A stretch of 64,000 nucleotides of DNA from Pseudomonas mandelii (GTDB taxonomy: Bacteria; Pseudomonadota; Gammaproteobacteria; Pseudomonadales; Pseudomonadaceae), in the NCBI RefSeq assembly GCF_900106065.1, contig NZ_LT629796.1, positions 5,556,501-5,620,500 of the forward strand. The letters run 5' to 3'. The notes beneath the pieces are model-generated. The model made no database searches, had not been told where the DNA came from, and saw nothing but the letters and a program-made list of their open reading frames with translations. Position 1 is the first letter of the stretch. Each line of letters opens with the position of its first letter. This document shows positions 38,132 through 46,168 of this stretch, in pieces. The translations under genes and the position numbers were made by a program.

Positions 38132-38265
38132 TTAGATTCCTCGCAGCCATGCTGCGCTTCATGTTTCGGCAATCCTTGGCAGTAGGAGAGTGCCTGCTGC
38201 GCACCAGAAAACACGTTGTGCACCCGATCAGCTATGACCCAGTTCCTTCGTCGGGCCAATGTCAA
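38128..38265 (-). CDS. Small ORF translationally coupled to folE
   Basis: Up to 45 codons if started at TTG 38265; longer in-frame starts run into the DCC-family gene. Reads [20 protein letters not shown] and ends [12 protein letters not shown]. No family recognised. In its favour: its TGA overlaps the folE ATG as ATGA, the hallmark of coupling, and it fills the gap between two genes of one operon. Against: no good start codon or ribosome site. It could instead be read by re-initiation after the DCC gene. Confidence 0.4.
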   Translation of the reverse strand: MTLARRRNWVIADRVHNVFSGAQQALSYCQGLPKHEAQHGCEESK

Positions 38266-38276
38266 AGCGAAGCGTT

Positions 38277-38741
38277 CTAGGGCTGCTTTGTTTTCAACGT
38301 GGGCCGCTCGTCTGGTGCGGGTTTTGACTCCGGCACCCCGCAACGGTCATCCACACAGCGACGGCGGCCATCAGGGTGAGGAAGCCATGCCAAATGGGGG
38401 CGTAAGCGGCAGAAGCAGCGATAACCTAAAGCAAGCAGCGGTCGGATGGCACGCCATGTCAATGGCGCAGCCCAAAACCCCAGGCCTGCGGCTCGCCAGC
38501 TCCACAAGGTGGCGTCCAGACCGGTTACCCAGCGGCCATCGGCGAAACGGGCGTGCAGCGAGGACTGCATTTGCTCGAAAGTGAACCCGAGTGCCTTGGC
38601 GTCGAACGCACCGCTGCTGATGTCAATAAAAAGCAGTCGACTCTCTGTGGCGTGTCGATTCGGGATTTTGATTTCACGCGCACACAGTGGACATTGACCG
38701 TCGAAGTACAGCGTCAGTGGCCAATCCTTTTTATTGTACAT
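38277..38741 (-). CDS. DCC-family (DUF393) thiol-disulfide oxidoreductase-like protein
   Basis: 154 residues from ATG 38741. The family signature D-G-x-C-P-x-C is intact in YFDGQCPLCAREI, giving a CxxC pair near residue 17. Later segments (LLFIDISSGAFDAKALGF, ADGRWVTGLDATLWSWRAAGL) follow the DUF393 pattern, with hydrophobic stretches near the C-terminus. Predicted to be redox-active; substrate unknown. DUF393 genes are frequent in photolyase clusters. It is the first gene of the operon, and its start region overlaps the first TTGTACA repeat. Confidence 0.88.
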   Translation of the reverse strand: MYNKKDWPLTLYFDGQCPLCAREIKIPNRHATESRLLFIDISSGAFDAKALGFTFEQMQSSLHARFADGRWVTGLDATLWSWRAAGLGFWAAPLTWRAIRPLLALGYRCFCRLRPHLAWLPHPDGRRRCVDDRCGVPESKPAPDERPTLKTKQP

Positions 38742-38770
38742 TTCTAGCGACCTTGTATAGGTTTTGTACA
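38734..38770. promoter_or_regulatory. TTGTACA-like repeats, candidate CarH/LitR operator
   Basis: TTGTACA at 38734, TTGTATA at 38753 and TTGTACA at 38764, with a poor copy (TTCTAGC) at 38742. The last three start exactly 11 bases apart, one helical turn. B12/light-dependent MerR repressors of the CarH/LitR type bind tandem ~11-bp repeats with this kind of core before photolyase operons. No regulator gene of that family is in the window. Confidence 0.5.
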
Positions 38771-38797
38771 AGATATGCTGAAAGAAAAGGACTGACA

Positions 38798-38947
38798 ATG
38801 GGCACGATTCATTTGGCTGTTACGCTCAAACTGGAAGAGCGGCTGGTGTTCATTCGAAGGCTGCACTTTTCCCCGAGCATTTTGAGCAGGTTCGTCAATG
38901 GGAGTCCGGAATTTGCGCATCAGGTCAAGGCGCAATTGCCAGGCTAG
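38798..38947 (+). CDS. Small ORF divergent from the photolyase operon
   Basis: 49 codons from ATG 38798 with AAAGGA eight bases before it. Begins MGTIHLAVTLKLEERLVFIR. No family recognised. The well-placed ribosome site and the position divergent from the operon, sharing the repeat-containing promoter, make translation plausible. It may be the 5' stump of a lost gene, since typical clusters have a MerR regulator here and the DNA just beyond is a decayed remnant. Confidence 0.35.
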   Translation: MGTIHLAVTLKLEERLVFIRRLHFSPSILSRFVNGSPEFAHQVKAQLPG

Positions 38948-38991
38948 ATGGACAGCATTGAAACCGCGCTCAGGAGCCTGGCGCTCATGTG

Positions 38992-39230
38992 CTACGTGTA
39001 ATGTGCGATACCGTAAATCCGCCGGGCTTCATGAATCGCCTTGGTGAATCCCCCCGAAAATCAGGGCTTGCTGCAGTTGGTGCCGGTCATTAACCGCAAC
39101 GACGACGACCACCGGGCCAAACACCTCGTGCTTAAGTAACTCGTCATTGTTGATCAGTAGCTCAGCGTCGGCTTCGAATAGCTGTGGATGAGCCTGGCTG
39201 CCTTCTTGATGATGGCCTGCTCGATGGTGA
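38992..39230 (-). pseudogene. C-terminal remnant of an aldehyde dehydrogenase
   Basis: On the minus strand LFEADAELLINNDELLKHEVFG followed by PVVVVVAVNDRHQLQQAL matches the C-terminal 'ExFGP' region of alpha-ketoglutarate-semialdehyde-type aldehyde dehydrogenases. A frameshift then changes frame: GFTKAIHEARRIYGIAHYT continues the family pattern in the next frame to a stop at 38992. The catalytic domain is missing. It lies just downstream of the xylose operon, whose oxidative pathway counterpart would use such an enzyme. Confidence 0.65.
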
Positions 39231-39442
39231 ATTTGACCAATTCCAGACGGATCCACCGCAAATGGCGTCTGCCTCTGTCCTAATCTTGAATACTCAGTGC
39301 TTGCCAGCTGAACCTCCCTCGACAAGATCAACGACCCTAAATTGCTTGGGCGGTTATGTTCGGCATTGAAAGAGGGAGGCTTCGGCTTGAGAAAAAGGGC
39401 TTATGTCCAATGCGGTCGTGAATGATTTCATCCCGCAGCGGA

Positions 39443-40579
39443 TCAGCGTCGTCCGGTCCGGGTGCTCACGTCTATCCATACGGCCAACACCAAAATGCTG
39501 CCTTTGACGATCATCTGCCAGTAACTGTCGACGTCAAGCATGGACATGCCGTTGTCCAGGCTAGTAATGACCAGCGCGCCGAGGAGGGCACCGTAGACCG
39601 TACCGGAGCCCCCGCGCATGGAGGTGCCACCGATAAAGCATGCAGCGATGGCGTCGAGTTCGCCCATGCTGCCGGCCGAGGGCGAGCCGGCGGCCAGGCG
39701 CGCCGTGTTCACCACGCCGGCGAGCGCGCACATTACGCCCATGATGCCGAAAATCCAGAGCTTCACGGCTTGCACATTGATACCGGACAGGCGCGTTGCT
39801 TCCATGTTGCTGCCCACGGAATAGACGCGTCGACCGAAGACGGTCTGACTGGTCACGTAGCTGAACACACCCAGCAGAATCAGCAGAAGCAGAACCGGCA
39901 CGGGGATGCCGTCATAGCTGTTGAGCGTTTGGACGAATCCGGCCAGCACTGCACCGATCAACAGCACTCGAAAAACGTCACGCGCCAGTGAATGTGGCGC
40001 CAGACCATGGAGCGCGCGATTGCGCCGTTGTTTCCAGGTCAGGAACAGCGTCAATGCGAACAGCAGAACGCCCAGGGCCATGCCCATCGTGTGTGGCAAA
40101 TAACCCTGGCCAATGTAGACAAACTCCGGCGACACCGGTGCGATGGTCGTGCCGCCGGTAATCCCCAGTAAAATGCCGCGAAAAGCCAGCATGCCCCCCA
40201 GCCCCACGATGAAAGACGGGATGCGCAGGTACGCGGTCATGTAGCCGTTGGCAAGACCGATCAGCAGTCCGCACAGGGCGACAAGGCTGAGATTCGCCAG
40301 CAGCGGTATGTGGTAGATCACGTCGAGGATGGCCGCCACCCCACCGAGCAAGCCCAGCAATGAGCCGACCGACAAATCGATCTCGCCACTGATGATGACC
40401 AGCACCATGCCGCAGGCAAGAATCCCGGTGATGGACATCTGCCGCAGCAGATTGGACAGGTTGCGCGGTGTTAGAAATCCGCCCTCGGTCTGCCAGCTGA
40501 AGAACATCCATATCATTGCCACGGCAACCAGCAGAGCGAGCATTTTGTAGCGGGTAAAAAGTTGTTTGACCTGATTCAT
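39443..40579 (-). CDS. xylH: D-xylose ABC importer permease XylH
   Basis: 378 residues with about ten hydrophobic helices, BPD_transp_2 (RbsC/XylH) family. MSITGILACGMVLVIISGEI and the phrase GEIDLSVGSLLGLLGG are the family's ATPase-contact and core signature. The 370+ length with an extra loop (TWKQRRNRALHGLAPHSLAR) suits XylH rather than RbsC. It is the channel of the XylFGH importer at the inner membrane. ATG overlaps the xylG stop by one base (TAATG). Confidence 0.94.
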   Translation of the reverse strand: MNQVKQLFTRYKMLALLVAVAMIWMFFSWQTEGGFLTPRNLSNLLRQMSITGILACGMVLVIISGEIDLSVGSLLGLLGGVAAILDVIYHIPLLANLSLVALCGLLIGLANGYMTAYLRIPSFIVGLGGMLAFRGILLGITGGTTIAPVSPEFVYIGQGYLPHTMGMALGVLLFALTLFLTWKQRRNRALHGLAPHSLARDVFRVLLIGAVLAGFVQTLNSYDGIPVPVLLLLILLGVFSYVTSQTVFGRRVYSVGSNMEATRLSGINVQAVKLWIFGIMGVMCALAGVVNTARLAAGSPSAGSMGELDAIAACFIGGTSMRGGSGTVYGALLGALVITSLDNGMSMLDVDSYWQMIVKGSILVLAVWIDVSTRTGRR

Positions 40580-42135
40580 TACGCGGGTATCCGATCATTA
40601 TTGTTATAGCCACCAGATTGACTGAGTGCGGCGGCGAGCACCTGTTCCTGGGTGAGTTCGCGGTTGATGAAGTCGCCACGCAACTGCCCCTCGCCGATGA
40701 CCAATACTCGGTCGGACACACCTAGCACCTCGGCCAGCTCCGAGGAAACCATGATGATCGACACGCCTTCGGCCGCCAGCGCTCCCATCAACTTGTAGAT
40801 TTCGTACTTGGCGCCGACATCCACACCCCGGGTGGGCTCATCGAGGATCAGGACCCGGGGTTTGGTCAGCAGCATCTTCGCCAACACGGCTTTTTGCTGA
40901 TTGCCGCCGGAGAGACTGGTAATCGGCAGGAACGGGCTCGCGGTATTGAGGTGCAAGCGCGATATTTCCCGATCGATGCAACCCAGCTCGGCTTCGGCAT
41001 CAATGCGGGTCAGTTTCGAGTAACCGTCCAGCACGGCCAGGGTGATGTTCTGGCCGACGCCCAGGTCTGGAATGATGCCTTGGCGCTTGCGGTCCTCGGG
41101 CACCAGGCATAGGCCGGCACGGATTGACTTGAGCGGCGTGCTGGTGTCGATGGGTTGGCCGTCCAGCCAGACCTCGCCTTCATGGCGGCCGGGGTAGGCG
41201 CCAAACAGCGCGGTCACCAGTTCTGTACGGCCTGCGCCGACCAGACCGGCGATTCCGAGGATTTCCCCACGTTTGAGAACGAACGAAATATCGTCGACCC
41301 GTTTGCGTTTGGGGCTATCGACGTCGTAGCACGTGATGTGGCGAGCCTCGAAAATCACGTCGCCGATGTCGTGCGGCTCGGTAGGGTAGAGGTTGCTCAT
41401 TTCCCGTCCGACCATCTGGGTGATGATCTGCGCAATGTCCATGTCCGCCATGGCGGTCGTGGCGATGTGCTTGCCGTCACGGATCACTGAAATGGTGTCG
41501 CACACGGCGGCCACTTCGTCGAGCTTGTGGGAGATGTAGACGCAGGCAACACCCTTGGCCTTGAGGTCGCGGATGATGTCCAGCAACACTTCGATTTCTG
41601 AGCGGGTCAGGGCCGATGAAGGCTCGTCGAGGATCAGCAGGCGCGCTTGCTTGTTCAGTGCCTTGGCAATTTCCACCAGTTGCTGATAGCCGCCGCCGTA
41701 CTGCGAAACCGGTAGCGACACGTTCATGTCCGGCACTTTCAGTTCACGCATCAAGGCTTCGGCACGGTGGATCATCGCCGGGTAATTCATGCGTCCACCG
41801 GGCAGCGTCAGTTCATGGCCCATGAAAATGTTCTCGGCCACCGACAGGTCGGGAACCAGCGTCAGTTCCTGGTGAATGATGACGATACCGGCGGCTTCGG
41901 TTTCGCTGATGGATTGGGCCTTGAGCGGTTGACCATCCCAGAGAATTTCGCCGTCCCAGGTGCCATGGGGGTAGACCGCCGAAAGGATTTTCATCAGTGT
42001 GGACTTGCCGGCGCCGTTCTCGCCGCACAGTCCAACGCACTCACCTGGCCTGACTTTGATGTCGATGCCATTGAGCGCTTTGACACCGCCGAAGGTTTTG
42101 ACGATACCGTTCATTTGCAGCAGATAATCGGGCAT
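40579..42135 (-). CDS. xylG: D-xylose ABC importer ATP-binding subunit XylG
   Basis: 518 residues with two ABC domains. The first has Walker [13 protein letters not shown] and [13 protein letters not shown]; the second has the degenerate Walker [12 protein letters not shown] usual for sugar CUT2 ATPases, with signature [13 protein letters not shown] and [16 protein letters not shown]. It powers pentose uptake through XylH. Middle gene of xylFGH, 100 bases after xylF. Confidence 0.95.
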   Translation of the reverse strand: MPDYLLQMNGIVKTFGGVKALNGIDIKVRPGECVGLCGENGAGKSTLMKILSAVYPHGTWDGEILWDGQPLKAQSISETEAAGIVIIHQELTLVPDLSVAENIFMGHELTLPGGRMNYPAMIHRAEALMRELKVPDMNVSLPVSQYGGGYQQLVEIAKALNKQARLLILDEPSSALTRSEIEVLLDIIRDLKAKGVACVYISHKLDEVAAVCDTISVIRDGKHIATTAMADMDIAQIITQMVGREMSNLYPTEPHDIGDVIFEARHITCYDVDSPKRKRVDDISFVLKRGEILGIAGLVGAGRTELVTALFGAYPGRHEGEVWLDGQPIDTSTPLKSIRAGLCLVPEDRKRQGIIPDLGVGQNITLAVLDGYSKLTRIDAEAELGCIDREISRLHLNTASPFLPITSLSGGNQQKAVLAKMLLTKPRVLILDEPTRGVDVGAKYEIYKLMGALAAEGVSIIMVSSELAEVLGVSDRVLVIGEGQLRGDFINRELTQEQVLAAALSQSGGYNNNDRIPA

Positions 42136-42234
42136 GGCAGAGACTCATGAGCGTGAGGTATGTGGCTGACACTGCAGGAACCAGGGGCTGGCCGGGCTCC
42201 CGCAGCGGGCCGTTGAGACGTTACGCTCTGCTGT

Positions 42235-43236
42235 TCATTTCCCGGCAATCTGTGCCTTGGTGTAGAACCCGTCCTGCTCCAGCAGGTCAATGTTGTCCTT
42301 GGTCAACGGGGTTGGCGTGAGCAGGATGGTGTCCACTTTTTTGCTGCCATTGTCGTACTGCGAGCTATAGGCGGGTTTCTCGTTACGCGCCAGTTGTACC
42401 GAGAGTTTGGCGGCTTCGGAGGCGATGAGTTTCAGCGGCTTATACACGGTCATGGTTTGAGTGCCATCGATCACTCGCTTGACCGCTGCAAGGTCCGCGT
42501 CTTGCCCAGAAATCGGCACCTTGCCAGCCAGTTGCTGAGACGCCAATGCCTGTATGGCGCCGCCTGCCGTGGCGTCGTTGGAGGCAACGATGCCATCGAT
42601 TTTGTTGTCGTTGCGGGTCAAGGCGTTTTCAACAATGCTCAGTGCTTCGGTCGGGCTCCATTCCTTCACCCATTGTTGGCCAACAATCTTGATGTCCCCC
42701 TTGTCGATGGCCGGTTGCAGCACTTTCATCTGCCCTTCGCGCAGAACTTTTGCGTTGTTGTCGGTGGGCGCGCCACCCAGCAGAAAGTAATTGCCCTTGG
42801 GCGCTGCGTGCAGCACGCCGCTGGCCTGCATTTCGCCGACCTTTTCGTTGTCGAATGAAATGTACGCGTCGATATCGGCGTTGAGAATCAGACGGTCATA
42901 GGACACAACCTTGATTCCGGCCTTCTTCGCTTCGGCGACGGCGTTGGTCAGGACGGTGGCATTGAACGGCACGATGACGATCACATCGACGCCGCGGGAA
43001 ATGAGGTTTTCGATTTGCGAGATCTGCTTTTGCTCGTTGCCATCGGCCGATTGTACGAAGACCTTGGCGTCCATTTTATCTGCTGCCGCGACAAAATAAT
43101 CGCGGTCCCGTGACCAGCGCTCCAGCCGCAGATCATCAATGGAGAAACCGATTTTCGGGTGGGCGGCATCGGCCATCACCGGCAACGACAGCAGAGCCAA
43201 GGCGCCGGCCAATAGCGTGCGTTTTACGTTCTTCAT
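42235..43236 (-). CDS. xylF: D-xylose-binding periplasmic protein XylF
   Basis: 333 residues from ATG 43236 with AAAGGA upstream; the further in-frame codons above it have no ribosome site. Signal peptide MKNVKRTLLAGALALLSLPV, cleaved near MADA. The mature chain is a CUT2 sugar-binding fold (IGFSIDDLRLERWSRDRDYF, IVVPFNATVL-like segment, SYDRLILNADIDAYISFDNE, ASNDATAGGAIQAL, ISGQDADLAAVKRV) very close to E. coli XylF. It captures D-xylose in the periplasm. Confidence 0.95.
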   Translation of the reverse strand: MKNVKRTLLAGALALLSLPVMADAAHPKIGFSIDDLRLERWSRDRDYFVAAADKMDAKVFVQSADGNEQKQISQIENLISRGVDVIVIVPFNATVLTNAVAEAKKAGIKVVSYDRLILNADIDAYISFDNEKVGEMQASGVLHAAPKGNYFLLGGAPTDNNAKVLREGQMKVLQPAIDKGDIKIVGQQWVKEWSPTEALSIVENALTRNDNKIDGIVASNDATAGGAIQALASQQLAGKVPISGQDADLAAVKRVIDGTQTMTVYKPLKLIASEAAKLSVQLARNEKPAYSSQYDNGSKKVDTILLTPTPLTKDNIDLLEQDGFYTKAQIAGK

Positions 43237-43383
43237 GGTGGTGCGTCCTTTTATTGTTGTTGGAAAGACACTGCCTGATGATGAGTATCGGGCTGGTAGG
43301 ACTGTAGAGAGTCGGCAGGCGTTGCGGACACAGATTTGTCGCGTAAATGTCACAGCCCCGCTGCCGGCTGACTTCGCTGGCGA

Positions 43384-44700
43384 TCAGCGATAGATGAACC
43401 GGTTGACGACGTTCTCGAGCATCTCCTGCCTGCCGCTGACGGCTTGCGGGTTCAGCTCGTTAGCGAATGCATGTTCGGCCAGTGACTGGAGGTTGAAGTC
43501 ACCCGTCAGCACCGCCTGCCCGAACGGCTGCTGCCAGCCGGAGTAGCGTTGATCCTTGAGTTGCTGCAGTCGGTCGTCTTGAACCATGGTGGCTGCCCGT
43601 TCCAGGGACAGGGCAAGAACGTCCATTGCACCGATATGGCCATGGAACAGATCAATCTCATCGAGGCTCTGGCGGCGGACCTTGGAGTCGAAGTTGAATC
43701 CGCCATTCATGAACCCGCCGGCCTTGAGAATTTCATAGGTCACCAGGGTCATTTCTTCGACGCTGTTGGGGAACTGGTCGGTGTCCCAACCGTTTTGCGG
43801 ATCACCGCGGTTGGCGTCGATGCTGCCGAAAATCCCCAGCGAGACGGCCGTCGCAATCTCGTGATGAAAGCTATGGCCTGCCAGGGTTGCGTGGTTGGCC
43901 TCGATGTTGACTTTGATTTCCTTTTCCAGACCGAACTGCTGGAGAAAGCCGAAAACGGTCGCGCTGTCGTAATCGTATTGGTGCTTGGTCGGTTCCTGCG
44001 GTTTGGGCTCGATCAGCAGGTCGCCTTTGAAGCCGATCTTGTGCTTGTGCTCGACCACCATGCGCATGAAGCGGCCCAGTTGTTCGCGTTCACGTTTCAG
44101 ATCGGTATTGAGCAAGGTTTCGTAACCTTCGCGACCGCCCCACAACACGTAATTGGAGCCTTTCAGGCGTTGGGTGGCGTTCATGGCGCTGAACACCTGG
44201 GCGGCGGCGCAGGCAAACACTTCGGGGTCCGGATTGCTGGCGGCACCGGCGGCAAAGCGTGGGTTGCTGAAACAGTTGGCGGTTCCCCACAGCAGCTTGA
44301 TTGCGCTGTCTTCCTGATGTCGCTCCAGGTGATCAACCATTTGCGCGAAGTGGTTGCGGTACTCCTTCAGCGAATTGCCCTCCGGGGCGACATCCGTGTC
44401 GTGGAAGCAGTAATAGTCGATACCCAGTTTGGAGAAAAACTCGAACGCGGCGGCCGCCTTGTCAATGGCCACCTCCATCGGGTCGCCGGTGTGTTGCCAC
44501 GGGCGCTTGAAGGTTGCTGCACCGAACACATCGGACCCTGGCCAGACGAAGGTGTGCCAATAACAGGCAGCCATGCGCAGGTGTTCACGCATGGGTTTGC
44601 CGAGGATGACTTTGTCGGCGTCGTAGTGCCGGAAGGCGAGAGGCGAGTTGCTGTCAGGGCCTTCGTAGCGAATCTGGTCGACATTGGGGAAGTACGGCAT
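43384..44700 (-). CDS. xylA: Xylose isomerase
   Basis: 438 residues, family length. Metal and substrate residues lie in [78 protein letters not shown] and [11 protein letters not shown]. It converts D-xylose to D-xylulose in the cytoplasm with Mg2+/Mn2+. First gene of the operon, divergent from xylR; the 147-base gap to xylF may hold an extra regulatory site. No xylB kinase lies in the window, so D-xylulose phosphorylation must be coded elsewhere. Confidence 0.97.
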   Translation of the reverse strand: MPYFPNVDQIRYEGPDSNSPLAFRHYDADKVILGKPMREHLRMAACYWHTFVWPGSDVFGAATFKRPWQHTGDPMEVAIDKAAAAFEFFSKLGIDYYCFHDTDVAPEGNSLKEYRNHFAQMVDHLERHQEDSAIKLLWGTANCFSNPRFAAGAASNPDPEVFACAAAQVFSAMNATQRLKGSNYVLWGGREGYETLLNTDLKREREQLGRFMRMVVEHKHKIGFKGDLLIEPKPQEPTKHQYDYDSATVFGFLQQFGLEKEIKVNIEANHATLAGHSFHHEIATAVSLGIFGSIDANRGDPQNGWDTDQFPNSVEEMTLVTYEILKAGGFMNGGFNFDSKVRRQSLDEIDLFHGHIGAMDVLALSLERAATMVQDDRLQQLKDQRYSGWQQPFGQAVLTGDFNLQSLAEHAFANELNPQAVSGRQEMLENVVNRFIYR

Positions 44701-44736
44701 CAGGCAAATGTCCTTGTTGTTCTTTGCGGTGTCCCG

Positions 44737-44797
44737 ATACTAGCAACGGCCCCGTTACCGCTGATTACGAAAATCATCAACACAGGGTGCGATTTTG
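44737..44797 (-). promoter_or_regulatory. xylA promoter region with candidate XylR site
   Basis: On the minus strand a TAGTAT -10 box lies at 44737-44742, with no recognisable -35. An inverted repeat GAAAATC (44769-44775) / GATTTT (44791-44796) sits just upstream, where an activator would replace the -35. This fits activation by XylR, but the operator is inferred from position only. Confidence 0.4.
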
Positions 44798-44879
44798 AGT
44801 ATTGAGATTCGTCGACCGGGCGCCTAGTCTGTGCCAATCGCCGTCCAGGACGGCTTGCCTCCAGACCATAATAAAAACA

Positions 44880-46055
44880 ATGAAAACCGTACCTCCCGTG
44901 CACCGCATCGCGCTGCTGTTCAACGGCAGCAAGATCTATGACCGCGGCATCATCAGCGGCATCGGCAATTACCTGAGCAGCACCCGTGCCTCTTGGGACC
45001 TTTTTCTGGAGGAGGATTTTCTCTGTCGCCTGAAAGGCATCGAACGATGGCAGGGGGATGGGATCATTGCCGACTTCGACGATCCGCTGATCGGTGAGGC
45101 GTTGGCCGGCATCGAGTTACCCGTGGTGGCGGTAGGCGGTTCTTACGAGGATGAGCGCGCCTATCCGAAAGGTATCCCGTATGTGGCCACCGATAACGAC
45201 GCCTTGATTACCCTTGCCTACAAGCACTTGATCGAGGCAGGGCTGACACGTTTTGCCTGCTTCAGCCTGCCGGAAGCGCAGGCCAACCGTTGGGCGCAGG
45301 AACGGGAAAAATCCTTTCGACGATTGATGCAACGCGATGGTCTGCACGCTGAGGTCTATCGGGGCATGGGCACCAGCGCGCCACTCTGGGACAGCGCCGT
45401 CGAGCAGCAGATCGACTGGCTACAGAGCCTGCCCAAACCCATTGGTATCATCGCCGTCAGTGACGCCCGCGCCCGGCAGCTGCTGCAAGCCTGCCTGACC
45501 GCCGGAATCGCCGTCCCGGAGCAGGTGGCACTGATTGGCATCGACAACGACCCGTTGACCCGCTGCTTGACCCGGGTCCCCCTGAGTTCGGTCATCCAGG
45601 GCACCGAAACCATGGGGCGCACCGCTGCGCGATTGCTGCACCAGATGCTGCACGGCATGCCCTCCACCGGCATGCACATCCTGATACCCCCGGATGCGAT
45701 CAACGTGCAGGTCTCGAGTTTGCACCAACCCTTGGGCAACCCATATGTCATGCAAGCCCTGCTGTTCATTCGCCAATATGCCTGCCAGGGCATCAAGTCC
45801 GCGCAAGTGGCGGCCTACGTGGGGGTGTCTCGCTCATCGCTGGAATCGCACTTTCGCGATGTGCGAGGCTGCAGCGTCCACGACGAGATCCTGGGTTTCA
45901 AATTGGCAGCCGCCACCAACGGGCTGGAGAACACCGATTCAGCCATCGCCGACATCGCGCGCAGTTGCGGCTTCAAATCGGCGCAGTACCTGCACACCGT
46001 TTTTCGCCGCGAGTTTGGGTGTACGCCCCGTGAATACCAGCAGGGCGCCAGATAG
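44880..46055 (+). CDS. xylR: Xylose operon activator XylR (LacI-like sensor, AraC-type HTH)
   Basis: 391 residues from ATG 44880, matching the 392 of E. coli XylR; earlier codons are in frame but unsupported. Residues ~8-280 form a periplasmic-binding-like xylose sensor (RIALLFNGSKIYDRGIISGI, ALIGIDNDPLTRCLTRVPLS). An AraC-type double HTH occupies ~290-391 (VAAYVGVSRSSLESHFRDVR, IADIARSCGFKSAQYLHTVF). It activates xylA-xylFGH, transcribed divergently from the shared 179-base region. Confidence 0.94.
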   Translation: MKTVPPVHRIALLFNGSKIYDRGIISGIGNYLSSTRASWDLFLEEDFLCRLKGIERWQGDGIIADFDDPLIGEALAGIELPVVAVGGSYEDERAYPKGIPYVATDNDALITLAYKHLIEAGLTRFACFSLPEAQANRWAQEREKSFRRLMQRDGLHAEVYRGMGTSAPLWDSAVEQQIDWLQSLPKPIGIIAVSDARARQLLQACLTAGIAVPEQVALIGIDNDPLTRCLTRVPLSSVIQGTETMGRTAARLLHQMLHGMPSTGMHILIPPDAINVQVSSLHQPLGNPYVMQALLFIRQYACQGIKSAQVAAYVGVSRSSLESHFRDVRGCSVHDEILGFKLAAATNGLENTDSAIADIARSCGFKSAQYLHTVFRREFGCTPREYQQGAR

Positions 46056-46168
46056 CGACGCGAGGCGTGTTTGGTCAATTGCTGTGGGTTGCGACTGCGA
46101 CCGTCAATTGCCTCCCTTTCTTTGCAAGGTCGGCGATACCGCCGCCCGCTGTCAGTGTTCTCATTGCC

